From the NCBI GenBank assembly GCA_009763385.1, contig VDCT01000090.1, positions 372,001-436,000 of the forward strand: a stretch of 64,000 nt of DNA, given 5' to 3'. Made by a program: the position numbers and the translations under genes. This DNA comes from Coix lacryma-jobi var. lacryma-jobi. Its lineage: Eukaryota > Streptophyta > Magnoliopsida > Poales > Poaceae. The notes under the pieces were generated by a model. It had not been told where the DNA came from, did no database searches, and saw nothing but the letters and a program-made list of their open reading frames with translations. Shown here piece after piece: positions 10,049-20,161 of this stretch. Every line of letters starts with the position of its first letter. Position 1 is the first letter of the stretch.

Positions 10049-12103
10049 GCCCTGCGAGGGAGGAGCACAATGCTCTTTTCCTTTTTGGAAGTTGTGAATA
10101 GTGTTCCTTTTTCATCTTTTTGTATGATTTTCTGTGTTGCTCCAAAAATTCTGAAAATTTTACAGTGTACTCTGTATACCTTGTAGTATTTTAGAAAAAT
10201 ATGAAACTTGGACTTTGTGCAAAAATTTGAAAATGAAAAATCTCCCTTTTAATTAAGAAATGAATGGTTTTAGATTTTTTAGAAAAACATGTGTAGCTCC
10301 AAAAATCATGAGATAAATTTTTATGTGCTAGTTATGTCATGCTTAGTCGCTGGTAGATTTTTGAGGCCTTTTGGAGTAACTTCATAAAATGACCTTTTTA
10401 TATAATTAGGAAAAAAAAATCAAGTAGAGTTCATGTTGTATGCCCTGTGTTGCATTGTTCATGCTAGCATACTCATGTGCATACATCATTGCATCCGTAT
10501 AGTGACCGAAGGAGAAGGAATCAAAGTCGAGGCAGCCGCTGACGAACCTACCCCTGAGGCTACCCCGAGCTCCGACACCTGCACTGCCGACCCCGAGTCT
10601 GTCCTTTTTGCTCTTCAAGGCAAGCCCCGATGCATTTAACCCCTTTTCTTGAATTTATAAAATGATTTCCTTAAATGCTTTTGAGTTAAATTATTGCATT
10701 AGGTTTATAGGAGTTGTGTGCTATCCTAATTGATGCACTATCCACCTTGACCACTGATACACCCGATACGTGCTTTTCAAAAGTATTTGAAAAATGCTTA
10801 GCAATGCTTATTGAATTAGACTTTGCAATAAAATGCCATTTTCAAAAGTGTGATCACTGAAAGAATCTTTATGGGAATTTGGCTTTACTTCCCGTTCGAT
10901 GACTGCTTGCCTAGCTAGCATGTGGTCATTGTCGAGAAGAGGTTGTCCGCGCGTACGGTGCCGTCATGTTGTAGTCCGGGACTCAACAGTTGACACCGAC
11001 CGGGACAGGGTTGAAAAACCGATAGGACCTGTACTCTTGGGTTAGAGTCCCGAGGTGCTTGTTGCTGACGGAAAAACTTTAGGGACCATCCGTATGGGGG
11101 CCTGCTGGTCAAGACTTGTAACTATTCACATACTTCGGAAAGCTCTGGCTCCGAGGAATCCTTTATTGGACCGACAACCGCGCACTGGGAGTGGAGAGAT
11201 GGCGGAAGTAGCATGTACCCACGTGGTCGTCGTACCTGGATAGGAGTGGTGTACTGTACTTCCGGGTGGCGTAGGACCGGGCCCAATCTTGGAGGAATCG
11301 TGGTAGACGAGTTGGCATATGCAAGCTTGGGTGCGACATATGCAGTGTGGATAGGGATCCTCAGCTGAGTACTATTTATCCGGATTAACGTTGCTTCTCG
11401 GTTATGGAGACTTGGTCACTGACTGTCAACGGAGAGTGGTTCTCAACTAGGAATGTTTTGAAATGTAAAATGAATCAGGAACGATGAAGAATTGAGGAAT
11501 ACTGAATCTTTCCAAAATAAAATAAGGTTTACAAAATGCTTTTCTGCAAAATACCTGATCTTGCTTAAGCCTTACCTTGACTACCCTAAGCCTCTCATTC
11601 CTGAGTCTTCTCCCTTTTCTTTAGTCGGGTAAGTCTTGTTGAGTACCCCAGTACTCAGGGTTTGTTACCCATGCTGCAGGTATGACTGAGACCTCGATGT
11701 GTCTTGCGCCCTGCTGCATGACCATCGTCCAGGAAGAGGCCAATGAGGCCGAAGAATAGTTGTGCACCCTCGGGCTGGGTGATTATCAGTATCTTTATTT
11801 TGTCGTACTCCGCTACGTTGCCTTTGTCTATTTCTATTATCAGAACTTGGTTTGTAATAACTGCACCTTAATTTCTATTTGGAACCCTGCTTTGTAAAAC
11901 TAATGTTATTTAAGTCTTCCGCTCTTTATTCCGATGTTATTTGTAAAAGTATGCAATGCTGTAACCGAATTGTGAGATGATCCTGCGGACATTGGGCACT
12001 GATGTAGCCCGGTGGCGAACAGGTCTTAATCACATGGAACATGGGTTCGGCTGTCAGAGGTTGACAGGGACACATGGGCCATGAGATTAGGGCCGTTCCG
12101 TCA

Positions 12104-12435
12104 TAGAGTGATATCGGAGCATCTCACTTTAACGTTGCAGTGTTCGTTTTTGCGAAAACTTCAAAAGACCTTTTGAGTCCAAACAAACTAAACTTGACTA
12201 TTTTGAGTCCAAATTGCTTCTCTCATCTTGTCTCTCATATGGCAACACTAGCTAGTGGAACAACATGTTTTAAGCCCTATGTACCTTATTTATTTATTGC
12301 ATTGCTTTGTTCCGTAGGAACGATTCATGCATCATGTCATAATCACTTAAGTTAACTTCCTCTCTAAGTTCGTTGGGGTAGTATGCCTTTACCTGTTCTT
12401 GCTAGCCTTTCTCATCCATCTTCTCTTATCCAGAC
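12104..12435 (+). other. Chromovirus primer binding site and leader
   Basis: TGATATCGGAGC (12109-12120), five bases after the LTR end, is a slightly altered form of TGGTATCAGAGC, complementary to initiator tRNA-Met, which primes minus-strand synthesis. The remaining 315 bases up to the ATG at 12436 are an AT-rich untranslated leader with no gene. Confidence 0.7.
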
Positions 12436-13041
12436 ATGGCTCGCATCAAGCTGACCGCCCGCAAGTCGACTGGACCGCATGGTGTGCCACGCCACCAGCT
12501 GGCACCACGCGCTGAGGAGGAGACTGGAGAATCTTCCAACAGTCGTCGCTTTCCCCGCCGCACCCGTAAGAACCTGAAGGAGGAGATCAAGGATATGAAG
12601 GCTGAGCTGAAGAACTTGGAGCATGACTTCTACCACTCACGCCTGGAGTTTTATGAGGCACGAGCTTCCCTGGAGCAGGCCAACCGGAACATGGTTCGCG
12701 CCATCGAGCAGCGCAATGATGCTTGGATCCGCGAGGACGTCACCAGAGCGGAGCTCCACGGACTGCAGCAGTACACAGCTCAGATTGAACAGTTCAATGA
12801 TATGCTTCATGAGGAAGTGCATCAGCTGTATGATCAACTCCACCCCTTGGTACCCCCGGTTATGGAAGACCCTGAGGACGGAGTAGTGGAAGAACCCGAT
12901 GTGGAACAAGAGCTAGACGTGGACGAAGGAATTGAACCTGCTGAGGACGTCCACGCTGAAGACGAGGACGAGGAGGAAGAGCCTGAGCTCATCCTCGAAG
13001 AAGACGACGACGACGACATGATCATCTTCGATGAGGATTAG
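12436..13041 (+). CDS. Extra retrotransposon ORF with histone H3-like N-terminus
   Basis: Intact 201-residue ORF between the PBS and gag. Residues 1-26 begin MARIKLTARKSTG, then PRHQLAPRA. Against the H3 tail (MARTKQTARKSTG, then PRKQLATKA) about 17 positions agree with a single one-residue gap. In H3 numbering R2, K4, R8, K9, S10 and T11 are kept, T3 is Ile, Q5 is Leu, and the K14 and K18 positions are His. Residues 36-48 are a basic patch (SRRFPRRTRKNLK). About 46-135 is a predicted coiled coil rich in Glu, Leu and Lys. About 139-201 is very acidic, ending in a DDDDD run. No histone fold is present. It is open while the neighbouring gag and pol are broken. The first ATG is used because the tail match starts at residue 1. 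Function unknown; nuclear or chromatin interaction is my inference. Confidence 0.8.
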   Translation: MARIKLTARKSTGPHGVPRHQLAPRAEEETGESSNSRRFPRRTRKNLKEEIKDMKAELKNLEHDFYHSRLEFYEARASLEQANRNMVRAIEQRNDAWIREDVTRAELHGLQQYTAQIEQFNDMLHEEVHQLYDQLHPLVPPVMEDPEDGVVEEPDVEQELDVDEGIEPAEDVHAEDEDEEEEPELILEEDDDDDMIIFDED

Positions 13042-13211
13042 GCTCGTCGTTTGGAGATGGAGATCCCGTGTGTCTATACCACCTGCTTACCTAAAACCTT
13101 AGTCTAGGTTTGGGAGCGTTAGTCTGTCTTTTGTTAAGTCAGTCTGTATCTTTCTTTTTGTACCTTTTCTCCTTATCAGTCAGTCGCTATCTGTCAGTCA
13201 TCTTTATCAAT

Positions 13212-13465
13212 CACTACTACAGAAACATGCCTTTAACCCCGGTTGGCAAGGGCCTTTAGCCCCGGTTGCCGAGCCGGGACTACGCTTCCGGGACTAAAGG
13301 CCCCCCCCTTTAGTCCCGGCTCCGGCCACCGGGGCTAAAGCCCCCCCTTTAGTCCCGGTTGGTAATACCAGCCGGGACTAAAGGGTGCTGCCAGTGGTGC
13401 CCCGCAGCAGCACCCTTTAGTCCCGGCTGGTATCACCAACCGGGACTAAAGGGTCCCTGGTTTTT
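13212..13465. repeat. CACTA subterminal repeats, left end
   Basis: Facing copies of CTTTAGTCCCGG and CCGGGACTAAAG pair into long near-palindromes, for example around 13340-13450 where TTTAGTCCCGGTTGGTAATA faces its inverse. These are the expected transposase-binding repeats next to a CACTA terminus. Confidence 0.9.
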
Positions 13466-13768
13466 TCTTTTTTATTTTCATTTCAGTTCTGTTTTTAGTT
13501 TTGTTTATTTATTTAATAGGTTTTCTAATATGTATTCTTTGCTGCTAATATATATAATTTATATATATTAGCAGCATAACACAATAAGCTTATTGCATGC
13601 ATATATAATTGAACTATAGAACTACATATATATATATATATAAATATGTACATATAAAATTACAAGCAATATATATACATGTAGAAGTTGTCCAAATATC
13701 TATCTACAAAAGTTGTACTCTAAAGTTAGTACTATAAACCTATTACAAGTTGTACTCCATCTAAATAT

Positions 13769-16700
13769 CTACAGGGCATACAAATGATCATCATTGTTTG
13801 GAATCAACGGGTCGTCGGTATTATAGTAGAACTCGCCGTTTGGACTTATGACTTGTTCCCGAAGAAATCCTGCTATTGACTCTTGTATTGCTTTCAATTG
13901 GTCTTGTAGCATCACTTTTTGCTTCAACCAGTCAGTCTTCAATTGGAATTAAAGAAGATATTAGTTATATCTATATTATCAATATTAAGTCTATAAAAAA
14001 TGAAAAGAAACATGTTACGTACTTTGATGATTTCTTCAGGAATTCTATTTGATTCTATCATCATGTACTCGCAAACATAGAATCCGCATAAGTTGGTACC
14101 CTGTTTTTGTCTCAAAATCCACTGTAGAATGAAAAGATTCATCTCGTAATAAAGATATGATATATGACATGATATAATAAAGATACACGTACATTGACGA
14201 AGGTGTAAACTTACTGGTAGTCGTGGCTTTATTGTAAGTGAGGCCTTACACTGACTCATATGTTCCCGAGCAATGAATTTTTCCCAAACCCTAATCCGGC
14301 CAATGAAACATTAATAGTTGGATCATTATTTATTAATTAGTATATATATACAAGCTTAGTCTCTACTTTAAGCATGGAAGCTAGGGATCGAAAAATTACC
14401 TTTGGAGGATGTCTATCATATCTTGGTAATCTTCTTGCGGTTTGCTCAACGAGTCATAGATTAACACATTGCTGTGTTTGAGATCAATGACCATCAGTAT
14501 CCAGTGAAAGCTGTTGATACACATGATTCATATATATAGATTATTAGGGTTAAGTAAAATAAAATGTGCATATACTTATTATTAACTATATATGTCTCAC
14601 GCACTTAAAGTTGTATGGGAAGAGTATTTTTTCTCTATCTTTTTGGTTCACGAAGAACCTCATGAGATTCATACACGACTCATCGCTCCAAGTCGCTGAA
14701 GGGTTTGGAGCCTTGAAAACCACATATGGATCAACAAACCCAACAGAATTGTCATGTTTATCTCTGAGCTGAGTCATCTGATACCTGCAATATCGAGTCG
14801 ATCCACAAGTACGTGTGTAAGAATACTACATACTATATACACATACTAGAGAGTTCAATGAAAACTATAAAAGAAACACTTACAAACAATAGCAGCTAAG
14901 GAGCGATTTGTCCAGTGCGTCCATATGGCATAGCTGATGTAATTCCTCCATCTGGACTAAGATTAGGTCATCGCCACGGAAGTAGTGATGGTTCCGAATT
15001 CGGACAGAAATCCAATTTATATCACCGTCTTTAGAAGCCTCCATGCACCATTTGTTGATTGCAAACATCTGCGTACCAAGTACATGCAAGTGATTGGGGT
15101 TCATTAGACTCCTGCCCGGTGCAAAATTTCTCCTCCATTCATCAACTACTTCCGCTCTTGGAAACTCCAGCCCAGTAGCAATATTTTGAATCGTCTCGTA
15201 TGGGAGACCGCTGTCAATGAAAAAATTTTCCATTGAGTCCATCTCAGACAAAGTGGTCTCTCCAGATTTTCTCTGTACTCTGCCCATGTTTGAACCATAC
15301 TGATTTTGCACAAATAATGGGGACAGAGGTCTTGATGTTTCCCCAAGCTGTGGAACACTCTTTCCCACTTTCTTCGTGCTTGATTGTTGTTCTTTTGCAG
15401 ACTTGATTAGAGAGCGTTCGTAGTCTGATTTTCGCGGAGCCTTTCGGGCTTCACGCATCTTGATACCATGCTGGTCCACCCTTTTCCTTAACTCCTGTGG
15501 GTTTAACAGGAGGTAAGGCTTCTCTGGGTTTCTCTTCGCTTTAGCCGCGGCCGTTGATTCATCTAAAAAATTTTTCACATCTTTTTTCACCGAAATTTGT
15601 AACTCCTCATCAGTCATTTCATAAGCTAATTTCTCGTGTGCTTTTTTTCCTGATGCAGGAGCCTTCTTTTTTGGAGGTGGGGCCTTCGGTTCCGTGGCAG
15701 CGGACCGCTTCTTAGGGCCGCGCGGTGGAGGCAGGGGTGTTGGAGCCCGCGGTGGAGGAGACGGTGGGGCCGGTGGCGGTGTTTGGAGCCCGCGGTGGAG
15801 GTTGTGGCGTTGGAGCCCGCCGGTGGAGCTGGTGGGGCCGGTGGCGGCGTTGGAGCCCGCGGTGGAGGGAGATGTGGGGCCGGTGGCGGTGTTGGAGCCC
15901 GTCGTGGAGGAGATGGGGTTGAAGCCGTGTCCTCCAACACATCGTCACCGCCCGCAGCACTATGATGCACTGGGGAATAATGACGAACTGGACTATAGTT
16001 CCTGCTACGCAAAACAACGAATGATGTGAGCATCCAACTAATATATACATATAGGAAGTTAGTGTAATAAAAATTGTTTCTCATTCACGCGCACACTACC
16101 TATGGTGAGGATCTTGATCAGTAGGAGGAGGTTGTGGCGGTGACACTCCAGGAATAATAATGAAGCGCTTGCGCCAGCAAATAAATGTCTTCTCTGCTTC
16201 ACCTAAAGTCTTCTCCCCATCTCCCCCTTCGATTTCCAGTGCCACGCTGCCACAACCTGTCTCAACCCTATCCACCGAAACGCTAGCGTATCCGGCTGGC
16301 ACTGGTTGACCATGGATTCTTGGTGTTCTTGTGCGGTCGATAGGGTTTACAACACCGACAGCCACCTTTTTCGTGGCATTTCCATCTGGAATGTGCAGCT
16401 CACAAGTAGTAAAAGGTTCTTTAACGTCATCCACGGGAAAGTGTAGCTTGGAGTCATCTTGAATGGTTGGTACTTCCGTGGAGGCGCAGCTGCTTTTCAT
16501 CTGACCTGGGGGGCTAATGTTCGCTTGAGGATGCTGTGATGATGTACCTTGCCCACTCGTCATTTGACTAAGTGCCGCTTGCACTTGCCTTTTGATTTCC
16601 TCCTGCATCCATTCTTCACGAGATTTCTCACGCTCTTGTGTTTGAAGAACATACTCCTCCAACTTGAAGAGTCGCTCTGCCTCCTCGTCCTTCTTTCTTT

Positions 16701-17887
16701 GGCGGCTTCTATAACTTTCTCGATCCGCTTCGAAGGAATGTAGCCACGAAACGCCCCAAAGCCTCTCGTACGCCCACCGTGCTCAGGATTCTCCAGCGCG
16801 TACGTGAGTTCATCCTTCTCTCTATTGGGCTTGAACTCGCCAGCCAACACCGCATTTCGTGCTTGAACTAGCCTATGTGCTGCTCTTGAAATTTGCGGGC
16901 CCCAATCAAGCTCCCCATCATTAGGGTTTATGGTTCCCCCATGAGCGTAGAACCAATTTCTGGACCGTTCACTCCAATTTCTTCTTATTGTCTCTGGGAC
17001 TACCCCCTGGCAAGCATCTCGTGTTCTTGTCTCTCCCACTTTGGAAGGGCAGTCTTATAGCCACCTGATCCTAAATGATGGTGGTATTTCTTCTGAGCTG
17101 CATTCAGTTTGTTTACTCTGACCCGGGCCTCGCTCTCTTGTGATCTTTTGTACTGTACAAATTCATCCCAATCGGCCCTTATCTTGACATACGCCTTAGA
17201 GTTGAAATCTGGCGTCTCGTTCTTCAGCACAAAGGTGTGGTACAATTTCTTCTTCCAGTCCTGAAAAAGTGTGGCCATCTTCTTCATTGTCCACTCCCGA
17301 ATTCGCCTCAGCAGCTCCTCATCATCCGTGTCAAACGAGAAATGAGCTTGGACGTATCCCAGACTAGCTGCTTGTCAAGATTGGAGACATAACTGATCTC
17401 GGGAGCACTTCGCCGCTCTTTCCATTCACGGGCACTTATCGGAATCCGATCTCTCACAAGGAACCCACAGTGAAAGACATATTTCTTTGCATTGGGTCCT
17501 AGTGGTTGGCCTGTAGCCATATCGAATTCGGAGATTACATGACGGCCCTTCAACGGCCTCTTCGGCCCTCGTTTTGGTCTGCTCTGCCCTGTCGCAGACG
17601 TCGATCCAGAGGGCTACATATAGGTAAAGACATGAAGATGAAACCCTAATACAAGTTGACATAAAACCTAATCAAGTAATAAAGTAAATGTAAACCCTAA
17701 CACGACACATTGTATATATACCTCGCCTGTATTGCTTCTTCTTCTCTCAACTCAACTGTTGTTCAGTGAGATTTTCATCATGCATGGTCATGTCTTCGTA
17801 ATTCAATAAGTATTGACTCCCGTCATCGTCGCCGGCTATGATATTCATCATTTCCTCCTCCATCACATTCTCATTTGGGTCGGCCAT
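13769..17887 (-). pseudogene. CACTA ORF: Transposase_24, DUF8039-like and Ulp1 protease
   Basis: Multi-exon gene read leftward from ATG at 17887. In order: an acidic start (MADPNENVMEEEM); a Transposase_24-like region (about 17550-16690) with RDRIPISAREWKER and RNWFYAHGG; a DUF8039-like part (about 16450-16180, VAVGVVNP and PVPAGYASVSVD); a Pro-rich repeat; a conserved block (15617-14880); then an Ulp1-type cysteine protease in short exons. Catalytic features are visible: His in FHWILMVID, Asp in VLIYDSL, and Gln and Cys in RQKQGTNLCGFYVCEYM. Introns have GT/AG ends, for example after ILQR and after RLP. Frameshifts lie near 17320, 17005 and 16680, and an in-frame TGA follows EQQLS at 17747, so it is read as a pseudogene. 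The protease end (IPNNDDHLYAL) looks complete. Confidence 0.75.
15726..15914. repeat. GC-rich tandem repeat encoding Pro/Ala/Arg units
   Basis: Units of about 30-50 bases built on GGAGCCCGCGGTGGAGG and GGGGCCGGTGGCGG recur four or five times. On the gene strand they give repeated PPRAPTPPPAP. This is a low-complexity linker between the DUF8039-like part and the conserved block, and unit number is likely to vary. Confidence 0.8.
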
Positions 17888-17984
17888 TTCTGTGAATATT
17901 AAAATATATATACAATATGATCGAACACTTAAAGGAGCTTTATACATGTATGTGAAACGAAAACCGAAAACCAGGGGTTTAATT

Positions 17985-18425
17985 AGGGGTTAAGGGTTTA
18001 GGGTTTTGGTCTCGGGGTTTAAGGTTTCGGGGTTTAGGGTTTCGGGGTTTATGGTTTGAGGTTTAGGGTTATGGTTTCAGGTTTTACGGTTTCGGGGTTT
18101 AGGGGTACGGGGTTTCGGGGTTTAGGGTTTAGGGGTTCGGGGTTGCGGGGTTTAGGGTTTAGGGTTTAGGGGTTCGGGTTTTGGGGTTCAGGGTTTCGGG
18201 GTTTGAGGGTTTAGAGTTAGGGGTTCGGGGTTTCGGGTTTTAGGGTTTCGGGGTTTAGGGGTTGAGGGTTTAGGGTTTCGGGGTTTAGGGTTTGAGGGTT
18301 TAGAGTTAGGGGTTCGAGGTTTCGGGTTTTAGGGTTTCGGGGTTCGGGGTTTCGGGGTTTGAGGGTTTAGTGGTTTAGGTTCGAGGGTTTAGGGTTAGGG
18401 TTTCAGGTTTGGGGTTTCGAGTTTT
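17985..18425. repeat. Telomere-like degenerate (TTTAGGG)n array inside CACTA
   Basis: About 440 bases composed almost wholly of GGTTTAGGG, GGTTTCGGGG and GGGTTCGGGG variants, i.e. the plant telomere heptamer TTTAGGG and close derivatives. It begins about 100 bases upstream of the ORF start at 17887, so on the gene strand it is a CCCTAAACCC-rich promoter or leader. It lies within the transposon and is not a chromosome end. Confidence 0.85.
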
Positions 18426-19374
18426 AGGCAATTCATAAAAATAACATGACAAAACATATATTCGTAAAGAGTAATAAATACTTGTTCCGACATGGCACAT
18501 GATTTTCTATGAACACATATTTCTAAGAGTAATAAATACATGTTTAAACATATCCTTGTCACGTGATTTACACACCGTGGACGAGAACGACGACGGTGGA
18601 CAGCAGCGAGGATGACGACAGTGCGGATGACAGTGGACGGCGGCGAGGTCGGTGCGGCGGTCACCAGGACTACATGTCGAACACATATTTGTTACGTTAA
18701 AAAAACAATATATGATTTTCCTTTTTCTGTAAATATATCTATTCATATTCATTATTTGTATATATCTATTTCTAGAAAAAAGAAGAAATGAAAAGTTAAA
18801 TAGAAAATAATCTATAAATATATGTGTAAACATATATTGTTACGTTAAAAAACATATATATATGATTTTCCTTTTTCTATAAAGAAAGAAATGAAAAGTT
18901 AAATAGAAAAATTCATATTCATTATCTATAAATATATATATCTATTTATATTCATTTCTTTTCTTTATATTATACATATATATATATCAATTTTTCTATT
19001 TAACCTTTCATATTTTTTTACACTCTCACACACACTGGACACACACGCACACCATCACACACTGCACACGCACACACACACGCACAGGCGGCGGCTCGGA
19101 TGACGGCGGCCGGCGCGGAGGACAGCGGCGTGGAGGACGTACGGCGGAGTGGATGAGGACGGCGGCGTGGAGGACGGCGGCGCGGACACGACGGCGAGGA
19201 GGACGGCGGCGTGGACACGACGGAGAGGAGGACGGCGGCGTGGGAGGCCGAGTGCGGAGCGGAGAGGCTCGACGGCGAGGAGAGCTCGAGGGCGGCGGCG
19301 CGGACTGGAGGCGGGGCTACTGGCGTCGATCTGGGGAAGATTGGAGGGCACACTGTGCCCTGTGCCCTATATAC
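18426..19374. other. CACTA non-coding middle: AT-rich, (CA)n and GGCGGCGTGGA repeats
   Basis: 18426-19020 is AT-rich with near-repeated ATATATGATTTTCCTTTTTCT segments. 19021-19085 is a CA-rich simple repeat. 19090-19320 is GC-rich with repeats of GACGGCGGCGTGGA. Reading frames exist on both strands but they follow the repeat period and match no family, so I call no gene. Confidence 0.6.
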
Positions 19375-19556
19375 CCGGAGGGCCTTTAGTCCCGGGCGAA
19401 TTACGCACCGGGACTAAAGGGTCTTTAGTCCCGGTGCGTAATACGCCCCGGGACTAAAGGGTTGGACCTTTAGTCCCGGGCGGGCTTACGCACCGGGACT
19501 AAAGGGGTCTTTAGTCCCGGTGCGTAAGACGGCCCGGGACTAAAGGGTTCTTTCCC
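19375..19556. repeat. Internal block of CACTA-type terminal repeats
   Basis: Four facing pairs of CTTTAGTCCCGG and CCGGGACTAAAG with GTGCGTAATAC-type centres, like those at the element ends but located in the middle, between TNP2 and the Transposase_24/Ulp1 gene. No CACTA terminus is visible beside it. It could be a relic of an older end, marking the element as a composite, or an internal binding-site cluster. Confidence 0.75.
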
Positions 19557-20161
19557 GCCACAGTTTTGGGTTTTCAGTATTTTGGGTTTTGTATTAAGTT
19601 TCCACTATATAAATATGTTGTAATTCTTGTTAATTGCATAGTAAATTGAACAGTAGGCATAAAATTACTTAAAAATAACAGTTGTATATCCTTTAACCTT
19701 ATTGTATAGTAGAAAATTTTGTAGCATAAATTCTTTTCTTTTTTATAATAACAAATATAAATGTAAATAACCATTCATATTTGGTTAATGCAAAAATGTA
19801 ATGTTCAATTTAAATTTAAAAAATTGTTGGCTTTCAATAGAAAATTTATTTTCATATCATTTGGACGTTAATCTTTTGTTTAAAACCTAAACAATCATTG
19901 CCCAATTTTGTTATACGCGACAGATGCAGTAGTTTTAGATTTTTAAATTTAGTTTTTTTAAATATATCTTAAATCTTTCTAATTGAACAGAAAATTGAAT
20001 ATTTGATATACTTTCTTTAAAAAATAGTATGAGATTCACATCTAGAGAAGCACATAAATCAATGATCACTACTACTAAATATATATATATATATAAATCC
20101 ATTATCAAATAAATGAAGTCTTAATTAATTAATTATTACATAATATATTTACAACCCACTA

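Larger units (their letters stand above)
8177..12103 (+). repeat. Chromovirus 5' LTR
   Basis: 3.93 kb. The first 700 bases are AT-rich with CAAAGTTGTAGATCT phrases, then a GC-rich block (8880-10060), then an AT-rich tail. A TATTTAAG box (9182-9188) followed by a C-rich leader is the likely promoter. It aligns throughout with 29682-33808 at only a few percent divergence, apart from a 0.2 kb duplication present only in the 3' copy. Reading frames in the GC-rich block occur in all frames and are not genes. Confidence 0.9.

Noticed and set aside
12834..13025. Ser-rich minus-strand frame over the acidic tail of the H3-like ORF
   Set aside because: It is the antisense shadow of GAG/GAC-rich codons.
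17985..18425. True telomere or chromosome end
   Set aside because: Array is degenerate, 440 bases long and lies inside a CACTA element with both termini.
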